Positions 15,661 to 23,623 of a DNA stretch of 64,000 bases are shown here, one piece after another. A program made the position numbers and the translations under genes. Below the pieces are notes generated by a model. That model ran no database searches and was not told where the DNA came from. It saw only the letters and a program-made list of their open reading frames with translations. The first letter of the stretch is position 1; each line of letters starts with the position of its first letter. Origin of the DNA: Kribbella italica (GTDB taxonomy: Bacteria; Actinomycetota; Actinomycetes; Propionibacteriales; Kribbellaceae); the NCBI RefSeq assembly GCF_014205135.1, contig NZ_JACHMY010000001.1, forward strand, positions 6,572,001 through 6,636,000, written 5' to 3'.

Positions 15661-17526
15661 CCCAGCAACCACACGAAGGTCGCGGCAGGCCTCCGCCAGC
15701 AGCACGGGCGGCACGTCGCCCAGCCGGACGGGTCCCCCGTCCGGCACTGCCTGCCGGAAGCTCAGCGCCCCCAGGACGACGGTGCGGTTCTCCTCGGGCA
15801 GCTCGTTGCCGCTGAAGCTGATGACGGCGGTCAGGCCGATCGACGGGAACGGCTTCGCGTACTCGTCGAAGGACGGTCCGTCGAGGGTCTGTCCGCGGAG
15901 GTATCCGAGCCTGCGGACGGTTGAGCGGAGGGTGAAAGCCGGCAACTGGATGCCTTCGAACTCCGTCAGCCGGTAGCCGTCCGCCGGTCGACGGTCCGCC
16001 TTGCTGAACTGCGGGAACAGGGTGGCGATCCCGTAGTCGGCCAGGTAGTGCTGCCAGCGCAGGCGCGTCTCCTCGTCGACCACGGCGGCGTGCGCGATCG
16101 AGACCCGTGCGTCCGCCGGGGGCTCGACCAGATCGTCGTCGACGTCGACCAGTCGGCCGTCGTCGAGTGGGCGGAACGGCTGGGCGGTCATCCAGACAAG
16201 CCGCCGGGCGAGCTTGCCCATCACCGGGTGCTGGTTGAGGTGCTGCTGCCAGTCCTGGAAGGTCCACGTGCGGCCTGCGCACATCGCCTCGTACAGGCGG
16301 GCGGTCTGCAGCTCGAGCGTCTTCTTGTCGGGCTCCGTCGGAACGGAACGGTCGAATAGCTCGTCGGTGGTCCATCCCTTGCGTATGGCAAGGGCCGCGG
16401 CCTGCCGTGTGGCTTCCTCCTGCAGGGTCTTGGTGCGGAAGCGTGTGGGGACTGACAGGACCAGTTGGGTCGCTGCTGGGTGGTCGGTCCAGGCGAGCAT
16501 GCCGATCAGGGCCTTGCTCTGGGCGGCGCGGACGCCGTACCACTCGGTCAGGTGTTCTTCGGCCAGTGCGACCGAGCGTTCTCCGCCGCATACCGCGACG
16601 ACGGCAAGCAGGCCTTTCAGGCCGATCGTGGCCCCGCGGGCGATCCATCGTTCCAGGAGAAAGTAGCCGAAGTCCTCCTGTTCGGTGATCAGTCCGGCGT
16701 ACGACCGGATCAGTGCGTTGGGTTCCGGTGTTTTGTTGTTCACCGCTTGGCAGACGAGCCATTTCAGAAGTGTTGCCGGAATCACCTCACCGGTGTCGCT
16801 CCAATGCATCGACGGAAGGTCTTCGAAACGCAACCACTCCAGGCCTTTGGGCGTTGGAGTTTCCGGTGGACCGACGCGGTCGACGGTCGGCTCCACCGGT
16901 ACGCCGTGGCCCAGCCGTTCCAGCCAGCGTTCTGCTTCCGCTCGGGCCTCGGCTCGTCTGTTGCTCAGGGCAACTACAATCCGGGCCTCGTGCCCACCGC
17001 CCAACGCGTCCTGCGCGAACCGTCGTACGGACTTCCGGCGCCCGAGCGCGGCCTCGAACAGCGCGTCGACCACAGGATCGGGCAGCTCCGGCAGCGTCGC
17101 CAGCGCGCGGTACGGCGCCTGCGGGTCGAACTCGCGATCCACTCCCGCTCGGACCACCTCCAGCCAGAGCGGCAACGTCTGCAGCACAAACGGCGCAACG
17201 TCCTCGTCCGGCCAGGTCACCCCGAGTCCGCGGTAGTCGCTCCGATACCTGTCCACCACGAGCCGCGGGCCGTCCAGCCCCAGGCCGTCGAGGACCTGCG
17301 AGACCTCGACGAGCGTCAGGCCGTTCACCTCGTGGATCCGGTCGTACACGTACCCGGCCAGCGGTGTGAGCCGACGTTCGCCGTACGGCGAACTGGTGTC
17401 AAACACCCGCTCCAGCAGGACACCGGCTTCGGCGAGCATCGCGGTCATCTCCGCCGCGCCCAGCTCGCGAGCTGCGGACAGGAACTGCTGCTCGACCAGG
17501 TCGTCGGGATCCTCGGGCTCGCTCAC
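15637..17526 (-). CDS. DUF4132 domain protein (MolR-like)
   Basis: 629 residues. The N-terminal two thirds look like helical, HEAT-like repeats (many Leu/Ala helices). The C-terminal region around residues 460-540, with GKLARRLVWMTAQPFRPL and later RLRWQHYLADYGIATLFPQF, is the DUF4132 hallmark. The biochemical role is unknown; relatives are often fused to WGR domains and linked loosely to molybdate-regulation mutants. GTG 17526 lies 3 bases after the oxidoreductase stop, so the two probably form one transcript. The last 24 bp overlap the monooxygenase gene on the other strand. Confidence 0.8.
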   Translation of the reverse strand: MSEPEDPDDLVEQQFLSAARELGAAEMTAMLAEAGVLLERVFDTSSPYGERRLTPLAGYVYDRIHEVNGLTLVEVSQVLDGLGLDGPRLVVDRYRSDYRGLGVTWPDEDVAPFVLQTLPLWLEVVRAGVDREFDPQAPYRALATLPELPDPVVDALFEAALGRRKSVRRFAQDALGGGHEARIVVALSNRRAEARAEAERWLERLGHGVPVEPTVDRVGPPETPTPKGLEWLRFEDLPSMHWSDTGEVIPATLLKWLVCQAVNNKTPEPNALIRSYAGLITEQEDFGYFLLERWIARGATIGLKGLLAVVAVCGGERSVALAEEHLTEWYGVRAAQSKALIGMLAWTDHPAATQLVLSVPTRFRTKTLQEEATRQAAALAIRKGWTTDELFDRSVPTEPDKKTLELQTARLYEAMCAGRTWTFQDWQQHLNQHPVMGKLARRLVWMTAQPFRPLDDGRLVDVDDDLVEPPADARVSIAHAAVVDEETRLRWQHYLADYGIATLFPQFSKADRRPADGYRLTEFEGIQLPAFTLRSTVRRLGYLRGQTLDGPSFDEYAKPFPSIGLTAVISFSGNELPEENRTVVLGALSFRQAVPDGGPVRLGDVPPVLLAEACRDLRVVAGSGRRLLE

Positions 17527-17529
17527 GGG

Positions 17530-18501
17530 TCAGTCGATCCGGACGACCAGCTTGCCGATGGCGCCGCCGGTCTCCATCAGGTGGTGGGCCGCGGCGATCT
17601 CGTCGAGGGGGAAGACCCGGTCGATGCGGATCGGGAGGCGGCCGGCGGCGACCAGGTCGACGTAGTGCTGGAAGGCCTCGGGTGGGAGGTCGGAGGACTC
17701 GCCGCCGTACGCGGTGAGGCGGACGCCGTTGGGGAGGTAGCCGATCGGGTAGAAGTCGGGGATCGTCCAGGTGTCGCTGAGCATGCCGGTGAAGCAGACG
17801 GTGCCGTGGACTCGGGTTGCACGCAGCGTGTCGGGGAGGGTGTTGGTGCCGACGAGCTCGAGGGCCGCGTCGACACCGGAGCGGAGTACGGCGCGGACCT
17901 GGCCGGAGATGTTGCCGTCGTCAACCAGCGGGTGGTCGACGCCCAGCGAACGCAGGGTTTCCAGGCGATCGGGGTTGCGCGTGGTGGAGAAGACCGTCAG
18001 GCCGCGTTCCTTCGCCAGTACGGCGGCCGCCGCGCCGACGGACGACGTGCCGCCGCGGATCAGGAGCGACTGGCCGGGCTGGATGTCGAGGCCGGTGTAC
18101 AGCGAGCCGTGGGCGGTCTGCAGCATCTCGGGGAGTGCGCCGAGGGTGGCCCAGTCCAGCGTCGTCTCGACCGGGATGACGGACGACGCGGGGACGACGG
18201 TGTACTCGGCGTAGCCGCCGTCGTACGTGCGGCCCATGCCGCCCATCATCGCGACGACCTGCTGCCCGACCGCGAACTCCCCGCCGGGCGCGAGGTCGAC
18301 CCGGCCGGTCGCCTCGATGCCGGGGATGATCGGGAAGACGGCGCCGGTGGCCAGGCCCGCGCGCAGGTGGTACTCCGAGCGGTTCAGCCCGAACGCCTCG
18401 ACCTTGATCCGGACCCACCCGGCCGGTGGCTCCGGGACCGGCACCAGCGAGACGCGAAGGTCCGCGGCCGCGACCGGCCCGGGCAGGACGACGGCCCGCA
18501 T
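17530..18501 (-). CDS. Zinc-type alcohol dehydrogenase/quinone oxidoreductase family
   Basis: 323 residues from ATG 18501, matching the usual family start MRAVVLPGP. The medium-chain reductase fold is clear: EAFGLNRSEYHLRAG, then PGIEATGRVDLAPGGEF, and the NADPH site LIRGGTSSVGAAAAVLAKE. No structural-zinc Cys cluster is seen, so it is a quinone-oxidoreductase type. An in-frame GTG at 18612 has a better ribosome-binding site (GGAG, 9 bases) and would add a 37-residue low-complexity tail built from TPG repeats; either start is possible. It is followed after 3 bases by DUF4132. Confidence 0.85.
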   Translation of the reverse strand: MRAVVLPGPVAAADLRVSLVPVPEPPAGWVRIKVEAFGLNRSEYHLRAGLATGAVFPIIPGIEATGRVDLAPGGEFAVGQQVVAMMGGMGRTYDGGYAEYTVVPASSVIPVETTLDWATLGALPEMLQTAHGSLYTGLDIQPGQSLLIRGGTSSVGAAAAVLAKERGLTVFSTTRNPDRLETLRSLGVDHPLVDDGNISGQVRAVLRSGVDAALELVGTNTLPDTLRATRVHGTVCFTGMLSDTWTIPDFYPIGYLPNGVRLTAYGGESSDLPPEAFQHYVDLVAAGRLPIRIDRVFPLDEIAAAHHLMETGGAIGKLVVRID

Positions 18502-18710
18502 CGACGAGGCGACGCCTGGCGTCGCCGAAGCGACGTCCGGCGTGGTCAAGCCCGGCGTCGCCAAGCCCGGCGTCGAGGCGCCGTCCGCGCTCGGCAGTTC
18601 GTTCTCGTTCACCGGCCCAGTCTCCGCCACGGAAACCAACGGCAACCGATTTCCCGCAGCGCGGCGTGGCTGACTAACACCCGCCCGAAGCCGCGTGCCA
18701 GAGTTGTGCC

Positions 18711-19568
18711 ATGGCGAAACGCCCGAGCGTTGTTGCTCATCGCGGCGCGAGTGAGGTCAGTCCCGAACACACGCTGGCGGCGTACCAGCGTGCGGTCACG
18801 GCGGGGGCGGACGGGCTCGAGTGCGACGTCCGGCTCACCTCCGACGGTCACCTGGTCTGTGTGCACGACCGGCGGATCGACCGCACCTCGAACGGCCGCG
18901 GCGTGCTGTCCACGATGAGCCTGGAGGAGCTGGACGGGTTCGACTGGGGGTCGTGGAAGAACCCGTGGGCCGACCTCGACGACGAGGCCGAGCTGCCGAG
19001 TCCGGACCTGACCAAGGTGCTCACGCTGGACACGCTGCTGGCGACCGTCCGCGACGCGGGCCGCCCGATCGAGCTGGCGATCGAGACCAAGCACCCGACC
19101 CGGTACGCCGGGCTGGTGGAGCGACGGCTGATCGAGGCGCTCGACCGGTACGGCTGGGCGCACCCGAAGGTCGGGACCGAGTCGCCGGCCCGGGTGATGT
19201 CGTTCTCCTGGCTGTCGCTGCGGCGGATGCGGACGATGGCGCCCGGCGTACGGACGGTTCTGCTGATGGACCGGATCCCGCTGCGTTTCCGCGACGGCTC
19301 CCTGCCGACGGGTGTCTCGTACGCCGGACCGAGCCTGGAGCTGGTCACCGCGCATCCCGAGTACGTCGACCGCGCGCACAAGCACGGCCACCAGGTGCAC
19401 GTGTGGACGGTGAACACCCCCGAGGACGTCCGGCACTGCCACGCGCTCGGCGTCGACGCGATCATCAGTGACCGGCCGGAGCTCGCGATCGCCACTCTGG
19501 CCGAGCATCCGGACCAGCCGCCGGCGCCGCCGTCGAGGACCCGGCGCCGGCTGGTCCGGCGGCGCTGA
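18711..19568 (+). CDS. Glycerophosphodiester phosphodiesterase
   Basis: 285 residues in the GDPD TIM-barrel. The catalytic pattern is HRGASEVSPEHT (His10, Arg11, Glu19), ECDVRLTSDG (Glu37, Asp39) and VHDRRIDRTSNGRG (His52). The C-terminal half contains VHVWTVNTPEDV, the usual closing motif. It hydrolyses glycerophosphodiesters to glycerol-3-phosphate and an alcohol using a divalent metal. There is no signal peptide, so it is the cytoplasmic type. The Arg-rich tail (RTRRRLVRRR) is unusual but short. Confidence 0.93.
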   Translation: MAKRPSVVAHRGASEVSPEHTLAAYQRAVTAGADGLECDVRLTSDGHLVCVHDRRIDRTSNGRGVLSTMSLEELDGFDWGSWKNPWADLDDEAELPSPDLTKVLTLDTLLATVRDAGRPIELAIETKHPTRYAGLVERRLIEALDRYGWAHPKVGTESPARVMSFSWLSLRRMRTMAPGVRTVLLMDRIPLRFRDGSLPTGVSYAGPSLELVTAHPEYVDRAHKHGHQVHVWTVNTPEDVRHCHALGVDAIISDRPELAIATLAEHPDQPPAPPSRTRRRLVRRR

Positions 19569-19644
19569 CCAGGTCGATCGACCAGGCGAGCTGAACGCTC
19601 GTTCGAGCATTGTGAGTTACTTCTCAGTTCTTCTCCGGATGGGT

Positions 19645-19669
19645 AATCACGCGAATGCGTTGCGTGATT
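19645..19669. promoter_or_regulatory. Inverted repeat in AT-rich upstream region
   Basis: AATCACGC (19645-19652) and GCGTGATT (19662-19669) are perfect 8-bp arms around a 9-base spacer. They lie in an unusually AT-rich 250-bp region upstream of the anti-sigma-type ATPase, and could form a regulator binding site. No matching regulator gene is nearby. Confidence 0.4.
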
Positions 19670-19819
19670 TGCACGTTCAATTCTGTCGCTTTTGTCACGG
19701 TTTCCCGGCAAACGCTGTGATCTTCGTCGTCGCTGTGTAACGGAACTCCTTCCGGTGTTTTCAAGCCCTTGTTCGTGGGCAGATGTGGAAGTGCTGTACC
19801 GACACCGAGGAGACCCTGC

Positions 19820-20236
19820 TTGTCCTCTGCGACTTTGCCCGCCGACGTGAGCGTCGTGGACGTCGTCCTGCCGCACGAAGTATCTGCGGTGGCGGCTGCC
19901 CGCCGTCGCCTTCACGACTACCTGACGCGGGCCCGGGTCGCCGAAACCACCTGTGACGATGCCCAGCTGGTGCTGTCGGAACTGCTGTCCAACGCCATCC
20001 GGTACGCGCCCGCGCTGCCGACCGGCGACGTCCGCGCGGCCTGGTGGATCGACAAGGCCGGCGTGCACCTGGAGGTCACCGACGGCCGCGGCGAGACCGA
20101 GCCGCAGCGGATCGTCGAGGCCCACCCCGAGTCGATCGGCGGCCGCGGGCTGGCGATCGTCGACATGCTCAGCTCGGACTGGGGTGTCCGCTCCGGCGAC
20201 AAGTACCGCACGGTGCACGCCGTCGTACCGCTCTGA
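19820..20236 (+). CDS. Anti-sigma-regulatory-type ATP-binding protein (HATPase_c)
   Basis: 138 residues with a GHKL ATPase fold of the RsbW/SpoIIAB class: N-box ELLSNAIRYA (54-63), G1-like DGRGE (88-92) and G2-like GGRGLAIVD (107-115). In actinobacteria such stand-alone proteins sequester sigma factors or act in phosphorylation switches. TTG 19820 is chosen because GAGGAGA ends 7 bases before it; an upstream TTG at 19769 would add 17 poorly structured residues. No sigma factor or anti-anti-sigma gene is adjacent. Confidence 0.8.
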   Translation: MSSATLPADVSVVDVVLPHEVSAVAAARRRLHDYLTRARVAETTCDDAQLVLSELLSNAIRYAPALPTGDVRAAWWIDKAGVHLEVTDGRGETEPQRIVEAHPESIGGRGLAIVDMLSSDWGVRSGDKYRTVHAVVPL

Positions 20237-20283
20237 CCCTCGCTGACTAACCCCCTCCGATCAGATCCTGCAAGACTGCGCCC

Positions 20284-21264
20284 ATGGGAAAGAAGTCGCG
20301 CAACCGCGCCAAGAACGCTGTGACCGGCAAACGGACCGTCGAACTCGACCCGGCCGACCTCGCCGACGTCGGCCCGCGGGAGCCCTGCCCGTGCGGTTCG
20401 GGCAAGCGGTTCAAGCAGTGCCACGGCAAGGACCGGGCGCAGGCCGCCGACGCGTTCGTGGTCCGGCCGTTCGAGGGCCTGCCGGCCGAGTGCGACCTGA
20501 TCGCCTTCCGGGAGATCGTCCCGGCCGGGGTCGCGGAGGTGACGCTGACCGGTGAGCACCAGGGCCAGAAGGTCAACCTGGTCACCCTGCTGCCGATGGC
20601 GATGCCGGGCCTGGTCCGCGACGACGAGACGATCTGGATCGGTCTGCAGACGCACGCCTCGACCGGTGACCCGAGCCGCGACGTCGCGCACGCGATCACC
20701 GCGGCGCTGGCGACCGAGCCGGGCAACCCGATCCAGCTCGGCGACCTGCTCAAGGACGGCCCGCGGCTGCAGGACCTGATCGACACCAAGGAGCCGATCG
20801 TCGCCAAGGTGCACGAGGGCTTCGACTTCTGGGTCGGCGAGAACGTCGAGGACCCGACCGGCGAGGTCGCCGCGGGGCTGGAGCGGGCCAACGCGGCCGC
20901 GGCCCCGACGGTCCGGCTGGAGACGGTCGAGGCGGCATACTGGACGCAGATCGGCGACCGCCGGTACCTGCGCTGGGTGATGCCGCACAGCGAGGACGAC
21001 CTGCTGAACGCGCTGGCCCGGCTGCACGCGGCCGGTTCGTCGACGCTGATCGACGGCAGCCGCCTGATCGGGTCCTTCCGGGCGCTGGGCGTGCTCGCCC
21101 CGGTCTGGGAGCTGCCGGCCGACACCGAGGCCGCCGACCTGGAGAAGCCGGCCGCGGACTTCCAGACCGCGCTGGACAAGGCACTGAAGACCGGTACGCC
21201 GCTCAGCACCGAGGAGCGCGCGGCCAAGGCCGGCCTGGCCAGCCGTCAGCTCACCATCCGCTGA
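20284..21264 (+). CDS. SEC-C motif protein, DUF5926 family
   Basis: 326 residues. After a basic N-terminus, the SEC-C zinc knuckle PCPCGSGKRFKQCHG carries ligands Cys35, Cys37, Cys46 and His47. The rest is the DUF5926 domain, conserved across actinobacteria and of unknown function. The SEC-C motif usually mediates protein or nucleic-acid contacts, as in SecA. AAGACT lies 6 bases before the ATG and there is no ribosome-binding site, so it is possibly leaderless. A strong terminator follows. Confidence 0.88.
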   Translation: MGKKSRNRAKNAVTGKRTVELDPADLADVGPREPCPCGSGKRFKQCHGKDRAQAADAFVVRPFEGLPAECDLIAFREIVPAGVAEVTLTGEHQGQKVNLVTLLPMAMPGLVRDDETIWIGLQTHASTGDPSRDVAHAITAALATEPGNPIQLGDLLKDGPRLQDLIDTKEPIVAKVHEGFDFWVGENVEDPTGEVAAGLERANAAAAPTVRLETVEAAYWTQIGDRRYLRWVMPHSEDDLLNALARLHAAGSSTLIDGSRLIGSFRALGVLAPVWELPADTEAADLEKPAADFQTALDKALKTGTPLSTEERAAKAGLASRQLTIR

Positions 21265-21277
21265 CACCACGCACAGC

Positions 21278-21310
21278 GAAGGGCCCGCACCGGTGAGGTG
21301 CGGGCCCTTC
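21278..21310 (+). terminator. Rho-independent-type terminator
   Basis: A perfect 14-bp stem, GAAGGGCCCGCACC pairing with GGTGCGGGCCCTTC, around the 5-base loop GGTGA. It lies just after the DUF5926 gene. The T-run is short (TTCGTCGT), as is common in actinobacteria. Confidence 0.9.
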
Positions 21311-21476
21311 GTCGTACGACCTCGTGACGACTGAATTCGTCTCACGAACGTGGACGGCCCAAGTCCTGCTGACGGGGGAGCAACAGGGCCTGGGCCTAGG
21401 CATGAAGAGTACTCACAAGTTGCCTGCTCGACAACCCCCGATTTCACTCCGCGTGTCGTCAGGCTTACTTGTGCTC

Positions 21477-22673
21477 TCAACCAGCAATCGGGGCCCTGAG
21501 CACCGGGCACGACATGCAGCGCGGGCCGCCGCGGCCGGAGCCGAGCTCGGAACCGGAGATCCGGATCACCTCGATCCCGGACTCCTCGAGCCGCGCGTTG
21601 GTCTCCACGGTCCGCTCGTAGGCGATGCAGACCCGCGGGGCCAGCGCGAGGGTGTTGTTGCCGTCGTCCCACTGCTCGCGCTCGGCGGTGACCGGGTCGA
21701 GGCCGGTGTCGATCCGCCGCAGGGTGTCGATGCCGAGCGCCTTGGCCGCGGCGACCAGGAACGGCTCGGGCTCGGCGACGTGCAGCTGGTCGCCGTCCGC
21801 GGTGACCGCGAGCGCGCGCATCTCCTCGGCCATGTTCGGGTAGATCAGCACGGTGTCGACGTCGACCATCGTGCAGACCGTGTCCAGGTGCATCGTCGCG
21901 CGCTGCTGGGCGATCGGTACGGCGAGCACGGTGTGCGCGAGGTCCTTCGCGAACACCCGCTGCGCGAGCCGCTCGACACCGGCGGGCGTCGTCCGCTCGC
22001 CGACCCCGACAGCCAGTACGCCGGGACCGAGGGCCAGTACGTCGCCGCCCTCGACGTGCTCGAGCTGGTGGTCGTACACCTTGTCGGCACCGGCGAACCG
22101 CGGGTGGAAGCGATAGATCAGCGCAGTCAGCTGGCTCTCGCGGACCCGCGCGGGCATCGCCAGCGACGTGACCGCGACCGAGTCCCGGATCCAGACGCTG
22201 GAGTCGCGGGTGAAGAGCAGGTTCGGCAGGGGATCGATCAGGAAGTCCTCGTGCGCCAGCAGCGACGTGACCAGTCCACCGGCCCGGACCTCGTCGTTGC
22301 GTACGCCGGCCATCAGCGCCTCGGCGAGCTCCGCGGGGTCGAGCGCGGTCAGCGCGGTCCGCAGGTAGTCGCGCAGGGTGTCGCCCAGCCGGAGGTCCTC
22401 GATCGCGCCCGCGACCGCGGTCGCCCGCGCCTCGGGGTCGGCCAGTGCCTCGGTCAGAAGTGTGCCCAGGTAGAGCACCTCGACGTCCCGATCGCGCAGA
22501 GCCTGGGCGAACGCGTCGTGCTCGTCCTGCGCGCGGCCGACCCAGGGGATGCCGTCGAAGAGCAGCTTGTCGTTGTTGCGCGGGGTCAGCCGGCGCAGCT
22601 CTTTGCCCGGCCGGTGCAGCATCACCGTCCGGAGCGGGCCGACCTCGCTGTCGACGCCGTACGCCTCAGTCAT
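21477..22673 (-). CDS. arcA: Arginine deiminase
   Basis: 398 residues. Amidinotransferase-fold motifs are LFTRDSSVWI, EGGDVLALG, the catalytic-His segment TMHLDTVCTMVDVD, and the C-terminal nucleophile in GGPRCMSCP (Cys386). It converts arginine to citrulline and ammonia. ATG 22673 follows a GAGAGGGA site and gives the normal length; the open frame extends further upstream without homology. It is a stand-alone gene with no arcB, arcC or arcD nearby, so ATP generation by the full pathway is not supported here. A FadR-type palindrome lies in its upstream region. Confidence 0.93.
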   Translation of the reverse strand: MTEAYGVDSEVGPLRTVMLHRPGKELRRLTPRNNDKLLFDGIPWVGRAQDEHDAFAQALRDRDVEVLYLGTLLTEALADPEARATAVAGAIEDLRLGDTLRDYLRTALTALDPAELAEALMAGVRNDEVRAGGLVTSLLAHEDFLIDPLPNLLFTRDSSVWIRDSVAVTSLAMPARVRESQLTALIYRFHPRFAGADKVYDHQLEHVEGGDVLALGPGVLAVGVGERTTPAGVERLAQRVFAKDLAHTVLAVPIAQQRATMHLDTVCTMVDVDTVLIYPNMAEEMRALAVTADGDQLHVAEPEPFLVAAAKALGIDTLRRIDTGLDPVTAEREQWDDGNNTLALAPRVCIAYERTVETNARLEESGIEVIRISGSELGSGRGGPRCMSCPVLRAPIAG

Positions 22674-22750
22674 GCCTGTCCCTCTCGTCGGAGTCCCTGT
22701 CCACGCTACGGCAGACCGGTGCCCGCCGTACGAACGATCGAATCTGTCTG

Positions 22751-22763
22751 ATTGTCCGACAAT
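22751..22763. promoter_or_regulatory. FadR/GntR-type operator candidate
   Basis: ATTGTC-C-GACAAT is a perfect palindrome (22751-22756 and 22758-22763). Its core TTGTCCGACAA fits the FadR-subfamily GntR consensus TNGTNNNACNA. It lies 78 bp upstream of arcA and 108 bp upstream of the glycosyltransferase. No GntR gene is in the window. Confidence 0.5.
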
Positions 22764-22780
22764 ATGTACGGGAAAGCCAA

Positions 22781-22850
22781 CCGGAGCCGATCCTTCGAAA
22801 GAACGAGATGTCCACAGGCGGCGGGTGCGGAGGCGGATGATCGGCTCCGG
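22781..22850. repeat. Perfect 12-bp inverted repeat with 46-bp loop
   Basis: CCGGAGCCGATC (22781-22792) and its exact complement GATCGGCTCCGG (22839-22850) flank 46 bp. It is located between divergent arcA and the glycosyltransferase gene, ending just before the TAGGCT box of the latter. Confidence 0.6.
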
Positions 22851-22870
22851 AGCAATTAGGCTGCGGTGCT

Positions 22871-23623
22871 GTGTCCGGGAATGATCAGCCGTCGGTCGAG
22901 CCGCAGCGTGGTGTTGCCTGCGTGATTCCGGCGAAGGACGAGTCCGCGCGGATCGCGGCCACCGTGGACGCCGTCCGCAAGCTCGTCGGTGTCGACCTGG
23001 TCGTCGTGGTCGACGACGGGTCCACCGACACGACCGCCGAGGAGGCCGAGCGGGCCGGCGCGGTCGTCGTCCGGCACGAGCGGAACCAGGGCAAGGCCGC
23101 GGCGATGGAGACCGGTGCCGCGGAGGCCGCGCGGCGCGACGGGGCTCGCGCGCGGCACCTGCTGTTCCTGGACGCCGACCTGACCGATACCGCGACCGGC
23201 GCCGAGCCGCTGATCGCGCCGGTGCAGGACGGCCAGGCCGACATGACGATCGGGACGCTTCCGGCGCAGGTCCGCGCCGACGGCAGCAAGGCCGGCGGGC
23301 GCGGGTTCGTCGTCCGGCTGGCGCGGGACGGGATCCAGCAGGCGACCGGCTGGACGGCGGAGCAGCCGCTGTCCGGTCAGCGCTGCCTGACGCGCGCGGC
23401 CTTCGACGCGGCCCTTCCGCTGGCGAGCGGGTTCGGCGTCGAGGTCGCGCTGAGCATCGACCTCGGGCGCAAGGGGTTCCGCATCGCCGAGGTCCCGATC
23501 GAGGTCCGCCACCGAGCCACCGGCACCGACTGGAGAGGCCAGCTGCACCGCGGCCGCCAGTTCCTCCACGTACGCCGAGCGCTCGCGGCCCGCAGCGCCC
23601 TGCCCGCGCGGAAGTCGTCGTGA
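22871..23623 (+). CDS. Glycosyltransferase family 2
   Basis: 250 residues with the GT-A fold: VACVIPAKDESARIAATVDA at the N-terminus, VVVVDDGSTDTT for nucleotide-sugar binding and LFLDADL as the DXD metal site (near residue 100). Probably a cytoplasmic polyprenyl-phosphate glycosyltransferase, making the lipid-linked sugar used by the membrane enzyme encoded next. GTG 22871 is preceded by TAGGCT at 8 bases and no ribosome-binding site. It overlaps the next gene by ATGA. Confidence 0.88.
   Translation: MSGNDQPSVEPQRGVACVIPAKDESARIAATVDAVRKLVGVDLVVVVDDGSTDTTAEEAERAGAVVVRHERNQGKAAAMETGAAEAARRDGARARHLLFLDADLTDTATGAEPLIAPVQDGQADMTIGTLPAQVRADGSKAGGRGFVVRLARDGIQQATGWTAEQPLSGQRCLTRAAFDAALPLASGFGVEVALSIDLGRKGFRIAEVPIEVRHRATGTDWRGQLHRGRQFLHVRRALAARSALPARKSS

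Noticed and set aside
17530..18645. Longer 371-residue form of the oxidoreductase starting at TTG 18645
   Set aside because: The added N-terminus is low-complexity TPG repeat; the family normally starts at the MRAVVLPGP Met. GTG 18612 remains possible because of its ribosome-binding site.
16465..18918. 817-codon open frame on the plus strand opposite DUF4132 and the oxidoreductase
   Set aside because: It is antisense to two well-supported genes, and its Gln/Arg/Val/Gly-rich composition is that of a GC-rich shadow frame.
21324..22751. 475-codon open frame opposite arginine deiminase
   Set aside because: The arcA frame has all catalytic motifs; the opposite strand shows only shadow composition.
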